Positions 19,293 through 30,115 of a DNA stretch of 64,000 bases are shown piece by piece. Each line of letters opens with the position of its first letter. Position 1 is the stretch's first letter. The position numbers and the translations under genes were made by a program. The stretch is from Elymus sibiricus. Taxonomy: Eukaryota > Streptophyta > Magnoliopsida > Poales > Poaceae. The notes beneath the pieces are model-generated. The model had not been told where the DNA came from. It saw only the letters and a program-made list of their open reading frames with translations, and did not search any database. The stretch is taken from NCBI GenBank assembly GCA_039707655.1, contig CM077665.1, forward strand, positions 288,800,205 to 288,864,204, in the 5' to 3' direction.

Positions 19293-22200
19293 CTATTCCT
19301 TTTCGGAGTCTGATACGTTCCGATAGGTCTCCCTAATGTACTCCTCCGGAGTAATGGTATTGATAATATTGGTTTCAACATTTATGGGAGTACCTGAGAT
19401 ATAATGTTTGATTCTTTGCCCGTTTACCACCTTCGGATTTGTGCCTTCGGCGTTGTTGATCTTGATGGCACCGGAACGATATACTTCCTCGATAATGTAA
19501 GGCCCTTCCCCTTTAGAGAGAAGTTTTCCTACAAAAAATCTTAAACGAGAATTGTATAGCAGAACATGGTCACCTACATTGAATTCAAGCTTTTGTATCC
19601 TTTTATCATGCCATCTCTTAACCTTTTCTTTAAACAACTTGGCATTCTCATAGGCCTGGGTTCTCCATTCATCAAGTGAGCTTATGTCAAATAACCTCTT
19701 CTCACCAGCAAGTTTGAAATCATAGTTGAGCTCTTTAATTGCCCAATAAGCTTTATGTTCTAGCTCTAGAGGTAAGTGACATGGTTTACCATAAACCATC
19801 TTATACGGAGACATACCCATAGGGTTTTTATAAGCAGTTCTATAAGCCCATAATGCATCATCAAGTTTCTTAGACCAATTCTTTCTGGATCTATTAACAG
19901 TCTTTTGCAAGATCAATTTAATTTCTCTATTGCTCAATTCTACTTGACCACTAGACTGAGGATGATAAGGAGATGCAATTCTACGATTAACATCATACTT
20001 AGCAAGTAATTTACGGAAAGCACCATGAATAAAGTGTGAGCCACCATCAGTCATTAAATATCTAGGGACTCCAAATCTAGGGAAAATAACTTCTTTCAGC
20101 ATTTTAATAGAAGTGTTATGATCAGCGCTACTAGTTGGAATAGCTTCTACCCACTTAGTAACATAATCAACATCAACTAGAATATGAGTATACCCGTTAG
20201 ATTGTGGAAAAGGTCCCATATAATCAAAACCCCAAACATCAAATGGTTCAATAACAAGAGAGTAATTCATAGGCATTTCCTGACGTCTACTAATATTACC
20301 AATTCTTTGACATTCATCACAAGACAAGACAAACTTACGAGCATCCTTGAAGAGAGTAGGCCAATAAAAACCAGATTGTAATACCTTGTGTGCAGTTCTA
20401 TCTCCAGCGTGGTGTCCTCCGTAGGCCTCGGAGTGACACTTGTGTAGGATCTGGTCCTGTTCATGCTCAGGTACACAACGTCTAATAACACCATCTACTT
20501 CTTTATAAAGGTGTGGATCATCCCAAAAGTAATGTCTTAAATCATAGAAGAACTTTTTCTTTTGTTGGTATGTGAAACTAGGTGGTATAAATTTAGCAAC
20601 AATGTAATTAGCATAATCAGCATACCATGGAGCATTACGCGAAGCATTTATGACAGCTAATTGTTCATCAGGAAAGCTATCATCAATAGGTAGTGGGTCA
20701 TCAAGAACATTTTCTAACCAAGATAAGTTGTCTACTACGGGGTTCTCAGCACCCTTTCTATCAATAATATGTAAATCAAATTCTTGTAGCAAGAGAACCC
20801 ATCTAATAAGTCTAGGTTTGGCATCTTTCTTTTCCATAAGATATTTAATAGCAGCATGATCAGTGTGAACAGTTACTTTGGAATCAATAATATAAGGTCT
20901 GAACTTATCACAAGCAAACACAACTGCTAAAAATTCCTTTTCAGTGGTAGCATAGTTTCTTTGAGCACTGTCTAGAGTTTTACTAGCATAATGGATAACA
21001 TTTAATTTCTTAACAACTCTTTGTCCTAGAACAACACCAACGGCATAATCACTAGCATCACACATAATTTCAGAGGGTAGGTTCCAATCAGGTGGTTGAA
21101 CAACAGGTGCGGAAATCAAGGCATTCTTAAGAATTTCAAATGCTTCTACACAATCATCATCAAAAACGAATGGAACATCTTTTTGCAAAAGATTAGTGAG
21201 AGGCCTAGAAATCTTAGAGAAGTCTTTAATAAACCTCCTATAGAAACCGGCATGACCAAGGAAACTTCTTATACCTCTGATATCCGTAGGACACGACATC
21301 TTTTCAATAGCATCAACTTTAGCTTTATCCACCTCAATACCTCTTTCGGAGATTTTGTGCCCCAAGACAATACCTTCATTAGCCATAAAGTGGCACTTTT
21401 CCCAATTCAAGACAAGATTAGTTTCTTCGCATCTCTGCAAAACTCGATCAAGGTTGCTCAAGCAATCATCAAAAGAAGTTCCGTAAACGGAAATATCATC
21501 CATGAAAACCTCAACAATCTTTTCACAAAAGTCAGAGAATATAGCCATCATACATCTTTGAAAGGTAGAAGGTGCATTGCATAAACCAAAAGGCATACGT
21601 CTATAAGCAAAGGTACCGAAAGGACAAGTAAAAGTGGTTTTTTCTTGATCCTCTTTTGACACAGGTATTTGGGAGAAACCAGAGTAACCATCTAGAAATC
21701 AAAAATGTGTATGTTTGGATAGTCTTTCTAGCATTTGATCGATAAAAGGTAGAGGATAATGATCTTTCCTAGTAGCTTTATTTAATTTCCTAAAATCAAT
21801 TACCATTCTATAACCTGTAACAATTCTTTGCGGGATCAATTCATTTTTATCATTAGGAACAACGGCAATACCTCCCTTTTTAGGGACACAATGAACGGGA
21901 CTAACCCATCTACTATCAGCAATAGGATAAATTATACCTACCTCCAGAAGCTTTAGTATTTCATTTCTTACCACTTCTTTCATTTTAGGATTTAACCGTC
22001 GTTGGTGATCAACAACTGGTTTAGCATCAGGCTCCATATTAATTTTATGCTGACATAGAGTGGGACTAATGCCCTTTAGATCATCAAGAGTATATCCAAT
22101 AGTAGCACGGTGCTTACTCAAAGTTTTCAATAATCTCTTTTCTTCATGCTCTGAAAGGTTAGCACTAATAATAACAGGATATATCTCCTTTTCATCAAGA

Positions 22201-23069
22201 TAAGCATATTTCAGAGTATCAGGTAATTGTTTAAGCTCAAACACGGGATCACCCTTGGGTGGAGGAGGATCCCCAAGTATTTCAACAGGCAGGTTATGTT
22301 TCAAAATAGGTTGCTGATCAAAGAAAATCTTATCTATTTCATTCCTTTCATTCATATGCATATCATTTTCATGGTCTAGCAAATATTGTTCTAAGGGATC
22401 AGTAGGAGGCACAACAATAGAAGCAAGACCAATAATTTCATCCTTACTAGGAAATTCCTTATCATGGGGTTGTCTACAAAATTTAGAGAAATTAAACTCA
22501 TGAGACACATCCCCAAAACTTACAGTAACAGTTTCTTTCTCACAATCTATCCTAGCATTAACAGTATTCAAGAAAGGTCTACCAAATATAATGGGACAAA
22601 AATCATCTCGTGGGGAACCAAGAACAAGAAAATCAGTAGGATACTTTATTTTCCAACACAAGACTTCAACATCTCTAACAATCCCAACTGGTGCTATAGT
22701 ATCTCTATTAGCAAGCTTAATAGTAACATCAATTTCTTCTAACTCAGCTGGTGCAATATCATTCATAATTTCTTGGTATAAGGTAAAGGGAATTACACTC
22801 ACACTAGCACCCACATCACACAAGCCATGATAACAATGATCTCCTATTTTAACAGAAACAACAGGCATGCCAACAATAGGTCTATGTTTATCTTTAGCAT
22901 CAGGTCTAGCAATTCTAGCGGCTTCATCACAGAAATGAATAACGTGCCCATCAATATTATCAACCAAGAGATCTTTAACCATAGCAATACTAGGTTCAAC
23001 TTTAATTTGTTCAGGGGGGCGTAGGTGTTCTAGTACAACTCTTACGAACAACAGTTGAAGCTTTAGCAT
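19293..23069 (-). pseudogene. pol: E2a pol: protease, RT, RNase H, integrase, one nonsense codon
   Basis: One frame from about 23060 to 19293 with a single TGA at 21701-21699. Upstream part (456 codons): aspartic protease with HGLCDVGASVSVIP and IIFGRPFLN, then the RT start (HCVPKKGG, YRMVIDFRKLNKATRKDHYPLP). Downstream part (789 codons): RT with [20 protein letters not shown] and catalytic FMDD at residues 53-56; RNase H from [14 protein letters not shown]; the integrase zinc region [16 protein letters not shown]; and a core with [16 protein letters not shown] and [11 protein letters not shown] (D, D, E present). No chromodomain. The TGA lies just before [12 protein letters not shown] in the RT palm, where the family normally has Cys, so one base change is the likely cause. 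Gag is one frame off (see gag). Confidence 0.92.
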
Positions 23070-23994
23070 GTTCCTTTATTCTAACAGGGAAGGGCGGTTT
23101 CTCAATATAAGCAGTAGGAATAACAGGATCAGCATTATAAATAATAGTTTCTTCTTCAACTTTGATAGGTTCAACTACTTTAACTTCAATGGGAGGACGA
23201 TATTTAAACCACTTCTCCTTAGGGAGATCAACATGAGTAGCAAAAGATTCACAGAAAGAAGCTACTATCTCAGAGTCAAGTCCATATTTAGTGCTAAATT
23301 CACAAAAAGCATCGGTGTCTATAAAGGATTTAACACAATCGAACTTAAGGTTTATACCTGACTCCTTACCTTTGTCGAGTTCCCAATCTTCAGAGTTGCG
23401 TTTAATTCTTTCCAATAAGTCCCATTTCAATTCAATATCTTTCTTCATAAAGGAACCAGCACAAGAAGTATCGAGCATGGATTGATCATTACGAGAAAGC
23501 CGAGCATAAAAATTTTGAATAATAATTTCTCTTGGGAGCTCATGATTGGGGCATGAATATAACATTGACTTAAGCCTCCTCCAAGCTTGAGCGATTCTTT
23601 CTCCTTCACGAGGCCAAAAATTATAAATATAATTCCGATCACGATGAACCAGATGCATAGGATAAAACTTCTGATGAAATTCCAATTTCAATCGGTTGTA
23701 GTTCCATGATCCAATATCATCACATAGCCTATACCATGTCAATGCCTTCTCCTTCAAAGATAAAGGAAAGACCTTCTTCTTGACATCATCCTCGGGCAAA
23801 CCTGCAAGCTTAAATAATCCACAAACTTCATCCACATAGATTAGATGCAAATCAGGATGTAGTGTTCCATCTCCTGCATAAGGATTTTCATAATAAATAT
23901 TTTCCGTAGGTGCAGTAGGTTGAGGAGCATGTCTTTGTGCTTCCGGTCGAGGTGAAGATACCCCAAACAAACCCCTCAAAGGATTATTTTCCAT
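23011..23994 (-). CDS. gag: E2a gag
   Basis: 327 codons from ATG at 23994. The retrotransposon gag core is clear: FPLSLKEKALTWYRLC, then FHQKFYPMH and EGERIAQAWRRLKSMLYSCPNH, the usual W..L/F..F spacing of capsid-like domains. A short N-terminus precedes it, and the C-terminal part (PIEVKVVEPIKVEEETIIYN) leads into the protease region. No CCHC knuckle is seen, usual for Athila gag. The frame ends in a run of six C (minus strand, near 23017-23022). Pol continues in another frame from that point, so a 1-base indel in the homopolymer probably separates what was one gag-pol frame. It begins about 85 bp after the PBS. Confidence 0.9.
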   Translation of the reverse strand: MENNPLRGLFGVSSPRPEAQRHAPQPTAPTENIYYENPYAGDGTLHPDLHLIYVDEVCGLFKLAGLPEDDVKKKVFPLSLKEKALTWYRLCDDIGSWNYNRLKLEFHQKFYPMHLVHRDRNYIYNFWPREGERIAQAWRRLKSMLYSCPNHELPREIIIQNFYARLSRNDQSMLDTSCAGSFMKKDIELKWDLLERIKRNSEDWELDKGKESGINLKFDCVKSFIDTDAFCEFSTKYGLDSEIVASFCESFATHVDLPKEKWFKYRPPIEVKVVEPIKVEEETIIYNADPVIPTAYIEKPPFPVRIKEHAKASTVVRKSCTRTPTPP

Positions 23995-24070
23995 AGTAAC
24001 AAGTGACAGTAAATTTCAGCACAGTATATAAATTTTTCCTTACCAAGTTCCACCCACCAAAGGCGCTTCA

Positions 24071-24089
24071 CTCCCCGGCAATGGTGCCA
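24071..24089 (-). other. E2a primer-binding site
   Basis: Minus strand TGGCACCATTGCCGGGGAG, 11 bases inside the 5' LTR end. This TGGCGCCGTTGCCGGGG-type site is typical of the Athila lineage. Confidence 0.85.
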
Positions 24090-24100
24090 GAAAAGAGTCT

Positions 24101-25623
24101 TGATGACCCACAAGTATAGGGGATCTATCGTAGTCCTTTCGATAAATAAGAGTGTCGAACCCAACGAGGAGCAGAAGGAAATGACAAGCGGTTTTCAGTA
24201 AGGTAATCTCTGCAAGCACTGAAATTATCGGTAACAGATAGTTTTGTGATAAGGTAATTCGTAACGTGTAGCAAGTAACAAATGTAACAAAGGTGCAACA
24301 AGGTGGCCCAATCCCTTTTGTAGCAAAGGACAAGCCTGGACAAACTCTTATATAAAGCAAAGCGCTCCCGAGGACACATAGGAATTTCTGTCAAGCTAGT
24401 TTACATCATGCTCGTATGATTCGCGTTCGTTACTTTGATAATTTGATATGTGGGTGGACCGGTGCTTGGGTTCTGCCCTTACTTGGAAAAGCCTCCCACT
24501 TATGATTAACCTCTCTCGCAAGCATCCGCAACTACAAAAGAAGAATTAAGATAAATCTAACCATAGCATGAAACATATGGATCCAAATCAGCCCCTTACG
24601 AAGCAACGCATAAACTAGGGTTTAAGCTTCTGTCACTCTAGCAACCCATCATCTACTTATTACTTCCCAATGCCTTCCTCTAGGCCTAAATAATGGTGAA
24701 GTGTCATGTAGTCGACGTTCACATAACACCACTAGAGGAGAGACAACATACATCTCATCAAAATATCGAACAAATACCAAATTCACATGATTACTTATAA
24801 CAAGACTTATCCCATGTCCTCAGGAACAAACGTAACTGATCACAAAGCATATTCATGTTCATAATCAGAGGAGTATTAATTATCATTAAGGATCTGAACA
24901 TATGATCTTCCACCAAGTAAACCAACTAGCATCAACTACAAGGAGTAATCAACACTACTAGCAACCCACAGGTACCAATCTGAGGTTTTGAGACAAAGAT
25001 CGAATACAAGAGATGAACTAGGGTTTGAGAGGAGATGGTGCTGGTGAAGATGTTGACGGATATTGACCCCCTCTCGATGAGAGGATCGTTGGTGATGACG
25101 ATGGCTTCGATTTCCCCCTCCGGGAGGGAAGTTTCCCCAGCAGAACAGCTCCGCCGGAGCCCTAGATTGGTTTTGTCCAAGTTGCGCCTCGAGACGGCAG
25201 CGCTTCATCCCGAAATATCCCTTCTGATTTTTTCCAGTTAAAAACCCTCCATATAGCAGAAGATGGGCACCGGAGGCCTGCCAGGGGGCCCACAAGCCAC
25301 AGGGGCACGCCCAGGAGGGTAGGGCACGCCCCCCTAGCTTGTGACTCCCTGGTGGGTCCCCTCTGGTATTTCATTTGCCCAATATTTTTTATATATTCCA
25401 AAATAATTCTCCGTAGATTTTCAGGTCTTTTGGAGTTGTGCAGAATAGGTATCTCAGATTTGCTCCTTTTCAGTCCAGAATTCCAGTTGCCGGCATTCTC
25501 CCTTTTCATGTAAACCTTGTAAAATAAGAGAGAAAAGGCATAAGTATTGTACCATAATGTGTATTAACAGCCCATAATGCAATAAATATTGATACAAAAG
25601 CATGATGCAAAATGGACGTATCA
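24101..25623 (-). repeat. E2a 5' LTR (right)
   Basis: 1523 bp, TGATGACCC to GGACGTATCA. A TATA-like CCATATAGCAG lies at about 25248. It carries the longer form of the GC hairpin at 25295-25345 (CAAGCCACAGGGGCACGCCC, loop, GGGCACGCCCCCCTAGCTTG). Confidence 0.93.
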
Positions 25624-25628
25624 CCGGC

Positions 25629-26594
25629 GCCCGCGGTAGGCGCCTGACCCACCCCACCGTCAGGCGGTATGACGTAGCATGTTATGTAAGGCTCCACATA
25701 AGGGCTTGGTTCTCCTCCTGCGCCGTCCGGCAGGGTGCCAGGGACGGCCCCTCCAGGTGGCGGCGGGGCCCCGCACCGTGCGCGCCGTTCGCAAACCCTC
25801 CTGCGATGGGTCTTAGAGCGAAGTTGCTTACCTCTGCCACCGCCGTTGGGTGGGCCTCGCGTCTCCTGGTGTGGATTGCCTCCTCGGCGATCCGATGCAC
25901 CTTCGCCGTTGTTGCTTGTTTGTCCGGATGCCTGCGCCGCTTGCTCCTTGCGCAGGATGGCCCGCTCCCGCCTGGTCAATCCAGGCTGCTGAAGGTCCAC
26001 CGTGTCATGGAGGCGCATGTTTGCGCGTGCGTGGGGCGCCCTGTTGTCTCCTGCGTGCGCCCGGTCGTCGCGGCCGGGCTGCACCCCGAGACCCGTCACC
26101 GGGATCCGAAGGAGAAGGAGCACGACATGCGGCTGGCCCCGCTCGGGCTCGCCCAGTGCCGGAGGTGGCACGCCGCCGGCGGGCTGGGGGACGATTGAGG
26201 CGGACGAGCCCCTGGCGCCTGGTGCCTGCGGCCTTGAAGAAGAGTGAGGAGCCACGGCCCTCAGCATGACGGTGACCAACTCTGCAATGTGATCGGCCCA
26301 TGCGTCGAAGCCCCCGTGCGTCGGGCAGTGGCGGAGCATCTCGCTTGCCAGCAGATGCGCGTCTTGCGCGTCGAGGTCCCCTACGTAGGCGCGGCACGAC
26401 GCCGGTGCTGAGGGCGCCACCCGTCCGCCGTGTGTTTGGGCGGTGTGAGAGGCGGCGACGGTGGAGGCCATGCTGGTGGCTTGGTACTGACCGCCCAGCA
26501 CCATGCCGCTGGGGTGCGGGTCTCCGGCGGCAGCGGTGGGATCGATGGAAGCTGACCCGCTGTAGCCGGGGGAAACTTGCTGGGCGCCGGCCAT
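25629..26594 (-). pseudogene. gag: E2 gag N-terminal part, split by E2a
   Basis: 322 codons from ATG at 26594 (MAGAQQVSPGYSGS) to the E2a insertion. Without E2a the frame would run only about five more codons to a TAA near 15725. Residues 80-125 (GDLDAQDAHLLASEMLRHCP, FDAWADHIAELV) match the gag of E5 (GDLNAQDALLMASKLLRHRP, HDAWADHIAELIA), so this is a shared Tat-type gag N-terminus. The later part is Pro/Gly/Arg-rich (TRRERAILRKEQAAQ near 215). The central capsid-like domain and nucleocapsid knuckle are missing, so the product would be a truncated gag. It starts 55 bp inside the PBS. Confidence 0.75.
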
Positions 26595-26648
26595 CGGAGC
26601 GGTGAAGCGTGGGAAGAGCGAAGCTTGGAGAAGACTCCGACACGCCCC

Positions 26649-26665
26649 CTACCTGGTGCGCCAAA
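26649..26665 (-). other. E2 primer-binding site
   Basis: Minus strand TTTGGCGCACCAGGTAG directly next to the 5' LTR, nearly identical to the sites of E1 and E5. Confidence 0.78.
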
Positions 26666-27572
26666 TGTCGGATTTCGGGCTCCGCAAAACTCTCAAGGTT
26701 CGAACACAGGGGCGTGTGCGGAGATTCCCTACAGCTTCGCCCTACCTAGCTCACTACTCGATGGCTAAGACGACGAACTCGCCCGATGACGAGGAAGAAG
26801 ATGAATACGGTGGTTTACCCAGGTTCGGGCTGCTGCGAAGCGTAATACCCTACTCCTGATTTGGTGGATTGTCTCTTGTGGAGGTATGGTGGATGAACTA
26901 GTACATTGATGAGGAGCCTCGTGAGGGCGCTCCTGAGGTGTTCTGGGCTCTCTGCTAGCTTCGTGTTGGATCCTAGGGATCGACTGGCTTCCCCCCCTCT
27001 ACGGTGCAGCCTAGCCTCTATATATAGCGGTGGCCCGGGTCCTCTTCCCTTATCGCAATGGCGGGGAGGGATCCCACAACAGCCAAATTTGAAGGGGGAC
27101 AGGAGTACATCCGCGCCCTGTACAAAGGCGGTCTTCGCCTACAAAGTAGCTGTCGATGATGCAGAGGTGGGCTCGGCGATGACATCCGTCTTGTGGGGCT
27201 TGAGGTCGTGGCCTTGTTTCACTGGAATGGAAACCTTTGACGGGTGCTTTGGGAACCCGCGTACGTCCTTGCCCCCTTTGCACTAAAGAGGAAACTGCTC
27301 CGTCTGGCGCACTGGCGCCCGCCTGTGCTTCCTTGCGTCATCTTTGACTCCTGAGGCCGGGCTCTGCATAGAGATCTTCGCCGCTCCGGAGGGGGCCTGA
27401 GGAGGCCCTCCGTTTGCTGATCTTGGTGCTGCTCTCCCTCACAAGCCAAGGGGCCTCGCGAGGGCCTTGTCTTGAGTGGGGCCGCATCTGGCTGTGCTTG
27501 GCTGGCGAGGTGGGCCATGCCCTGGGCCGTAGGCAGGCAGGTCTGGGTACCCCCGTTCCCAAAACGCCGACA
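26666..27572 (-). repeat. E2 5' LTR (right)
   Basis: 907 bp, TGTCGGATTTCGGG to CGCCGACA. It holds a TATATATA box at about 27018 in the CCTCTATATATAGCGG context. It retains the ~96 bp lost from the left LTR. Confidence 0.88.
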
Positions 27573-27925
27573 ATACCATTCAGACCTGGCATCTTGAGTT
27601 TAAGATATATGTAACATGGTCGCGCCATGAAACGTGTGTAGGCTGGCCTACCCAGGATGGCATGGTATGCACTCCGGAAGTCTACCACCTCGAAGGTCAG
27701 TCGCTCCTTCCGGTAGTACTTTTCACCATCCAATACGACATTCGGTGTGATCTGGCCGACTGACTTTGCTTTCTTTCCGAGGATTAACCCATAAAAATGC
27801 CTGTTGCTCTTGCTTAGTAGGGATAACGGGATGTCCATCGCATTCAGCGTGTCTGCGTAGATGATGTTTAGTTTGCTGCCTCCATCCATGAGGACCTTGC
27901 GCAGTGGGACTCCATTGAGTTCCGT
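27573..27925 (-). pseudogene. G0 segment 2: aspartic protease
   Basis: Between the E3 insertion (right) and the E2 insertion (left), the minus strand reads LRKVLMDGGSKLNIIYADTL, the retroviral-type protease core with catalytic Asp in MDGGS. It continues through FRSAYHAILGRPAYTRF, the C-terminal flap/GRP region, to LKMPGLNG, where E2 interrupts it. The frame is open over about 110 codons, better kept than the G0 RT. It processes the gag-pol polyprotein in intact relatives. Confidence 0.85.
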
Positions 27926-28397
27926 TGAGGGAGTCCGGGATTAAGGGGTCCTCGGACTACCGGCTTATTCCATATGGGCCGGACTCGTGGGACACTCGTT
28001 GGAGGATCGGACTGACCGAATACCCCCTGACCAGGGGGATAAACCTGAGGAGCCGCGGCGTGCCCTTCAAGCTTAAGATGATAGAATAGGCATGTTTATT
28101 CCTTCGATATGCAACCGACTATGTGTAACCCTAGGGACCCCTGGTATCTATATAAGCTAGAGGGTTTGGTTTGTAGAGCCAGGTGAACTCATCTAGGGTT
28201 TAGCTACTTGATCTCGAGGTAGATCGACTCTGTAATGTTCATACACATCAATACAACCAAGCAGGACGTAGGGTTTTACCTCCATAGGAGGGCCTGAACC
28301 TGGGTAAACATCGTCTCCTTTGTCCCCTGTTACCAATCGATTCTAGATCCACAGCTCGGGACCCCCTACCCGAGATCCGCGGGTTTTGACACCAACA
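27926..28397 (+). repeat. E3 5' LTR with TATA box
   Basis: 472 bp, TGAGGGAGTCCGGG to GACACCAACA. TATATAA at 28149-28155 is the promoter TATA box; transcription would start near 28180. It has about 37 bp more than the right LTR just after the TATA box (28160-28198). Confidence 0.9.
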
Positions 28398-28416
28398 TTG
28401 GTGCTTTCATTGAGAG
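28398..28416 (+). other. E3 primer-binding site region
   Basis: TTGGTGCTTTCATTGAGAG directly follows the LTR. The complementary tRNA is not certain to me. Confidence 0.6.
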
Positions 28417-28444
28417 TTCCGCTGCGCGGTCGCTAGAGGAATCG

Positions 28445-29587
28445 ATGGCTCGCCTTATCATCAACGATGAAGTCTGCAGCAAGGACGTTTTCGTTCCTGT
28501 TCAGATTTTCGCGTTCGGCAGCATCGTATCGCATGCCAATCCGGCCGGCCATCTTGGCCAGGTCAGAAGTTTCATCCCCGATCAGGAAGTCAGATTCGGG
28601 AACCTTGAGTTTGTCACCGACTCCCAGGGTGATCTCGTTTTAATGAAGCTTTCAGCTCTCATGGAGGAGCCCGCAGGCCCCGACGCCTTAACGCCGCAGG
28701 CATCAGGTCCCACCGCTGAGGGGGCCTCTATCCCTGGGTCGGCCATAACGCCCAACCTAGCTGATATGCCTGGATCTGCCGCGGCCGAATACAACCCGGG
28801 CACGTCGTCGAGCGACCCTGGGACAATGGCGCTGCGGATCGACCCCATGCGCTCCAGCGACCTGGACCCCGCCGACATCTCGTCATTAAACGAGTTACTT
28901 AGTCGGATTCAAACCATGGGCGTGACCGATGGCCAAACCTCAGTCTACGACCGGATCGGGTTTAAACCCGATGATAGGGAGATTCATACCCGACTAATCA
29001 CTCACTTAGTCGCCACCGTCGAGTGTCCGGCCGGAGGCTTGTTCTCTCAACTATTGGAATTAAAAACAGTTTACATCCCGGTTTCTGACCATCAGGATCT
29101 CTCCTACAATCCGGAATCCGAAACACAGACCGGAAATAGTTCGGGATTGGCCACCGATCTAGCGCGCGACCTAGAACTCGCGCAGAGGGGTCTTGTTGAT
29201 AATATGGACTCCAAACCCGCCGCGCCGGATCCCGCGATGACATGGGAGGCAAACGCCGTGATCCCGGACTCACATCCTGACGAGAAACTAAAATTTTCCC
29301 CGCCCACCACCCAAGTCAAGCACTCCTCAAGCAGCGCAGGAGAGCCCAAGTTATCGGGCGTATGGGAAGTTAAACGACAGCCAGGGGAATCAGTCCATCA
29401 TTTTTGGGCTAGACTCCTCCTTATTAAAGACAGAGTACCAGACTCTAGTGGCCAGGAGATAATAGCAACCCTCAAGCACAATTGCCACAATGAAGGAATC
29501 CTCAATGCCCTAGCCCGTCGTCACATTCATGACTTCACCGAGCTATCAGACCTGGTACAAAAATATTGTGCCATGGAAAGCACCTAG
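28445..29587 (+). CDS. gag: E3 gag
   Basis: 380 codons from ATG at 28445 to TAG at 29585-29587. The first 280 residues are a variable, Pro/Ser/Asp-rich region (MARLIINDEVCSKDVFVPVQ at the start). The recognisable capsid-like end begins near residue 305 (WEVKRQPGESVHHFWARLLL) and continues IKDRVPDSSGQEIIATLKH. The frame closes soon after QKYCAMEST, earlier than in complete relatives, which continue to a nucleocapsid knuckle. The next 500 bp carry shifted remnants, so the stop is probably a lesion. The ORF is otherwise unbroken. Confidence 0.82.
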   Translation: MARLIINDEVCSKDVFVPVQIFAFGSIVSHANPAGHLGQVRSFIPDQEVRFGNLEFVTDSQGDLVLMKLSALMEEPAGPDALTPQASGPTAEGASIPGSAITPNLADMPGSAAAEYNPGTSSSDPGTMALRIDPMRSSDLDPADISSLNELLSRIQTMGVTDGQTSVYDRIGFKPDDREIHTRLITHLVATVECPAGGLFSQLLELKTVYIPVSDHQDLSYNPESETQTGNSSGLATDLARDLELAQRGLVDNMDSKPAAPDPAMTWEANAVIPDSHPDEKLKFSPPTTQVKHSSSSAGEPKLSGVWEVKRQPGESVHHFWARLLLIKDRVPDSSGQEIIATLKHNCHNEGILNALARRHIHDFTELSDLVQKYCAMEST

Positions 29588-30115
29588 CAAGCAGAACATT
29601 TGTTTTAGGAGCCGGTCCCTGCTGAACACCCTAGAGGAGCTCGGAAAAAGCGAATACCTCCGAAACGGCCGGCCGAACACGAACCCGCCGAGAAAAAGAA
29701 TAGACCCCCTACGGGAGTCAGAACTATCCTTGACGGACTATTAGACAAGTCATGCCCTATACACTCTGTATTACTGAACACAAGCCTGACTCACAGCCTT
29801 AGAGCTTGCTGGGTCGTCAGGCAGGTTGCAAAAAGCGGAGAGGCCATCCTCGAGGCCCTACCTCCTGGCAGACGTTCAACAATGCCACCAGAATGCAACG
29901 TCGAGATCCGGACGATCTACGAAATGTTTTCCTCCAGGAATAAGAGGAAGATAGCTCTTCGAGAACTCGAACAAATCTATCAGGTGGTAGCAACGAATTC
30001 ATGGACAGACACACCGATCACCTTCGGAGAAGCTGATCAACCAATCACCCGCCCCGGCTGAACACCTGCCGCACTTGTCCTCAACCCCATCGTCGATGGT
30101 TTTAGGTTACAAAAG
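29588..30115 (+). other. E3 decayed gag-protease junction
   Basis: Coding remnants in changing frames with several stops; the last codons before 30116 (VLGYKRC-like) lead into the protease. No intact motif of its own. Confidence 0.55.

Larger units (their letters stand above)
15746..25623 (-). mobile_element. E2a: nearly complete Athila-lineage Gypsy element
   Basis: 9.9 kb with LTRs 15746-17249 and 24101-25623, perfect 5-bp target duplication CCGGC (15741-15745 and 25624-25628), PBS, polypurine tract, gag and full pol on the minus strand. A hand count over the first ~345 bp of the LTRs gives about 11 differences (roughly 3%), so it is fairly young. It is inserted in the gag frame of E2. The LTR type (TGATGACCCACAAGTATAGG start on the plus strand) matches the abundant Triticeae Athila-like families; I believe the Sabrina/WHAM group, unverified. 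Confidence 0.93.
11483..27572 (-). mobile_element. E2: non-autonomous Tat-like Gypsy element (E2a nested within)
   Basis: Two related LTRs (3' LTR 11483-12293, 5' LTR 26666-27572), a PBS next to the right LTR and a purine tract (minus strand) next to the left LTR define a complete minus-strand element. Its internal DNA is 12294-15745 plus 25629-26665, only about 4.5 kb once E2a is removed. It holds the start of gag and an antisense gene but no protease, RT, RNase H or integrase. The flanks are ACACT (11478-11482) and ATACC (27573-27577), each one C/T change from ACACC, as expected for an old 5-bp target duplication in the G0 reading frame. A rough count over the first 91 bp of the LTRs gives 4 differences. 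E1 and E5 are relatives that do carry protease or pol. Confidence 0.82.

Noticed and set aside
25602..26605. Several plus-strand open frames over 80 codons
   Set aside because: They mirror the E2 gag frame on the minus strand and are Cys/Arg/Pro-rich, as expected from GC-rich complements.
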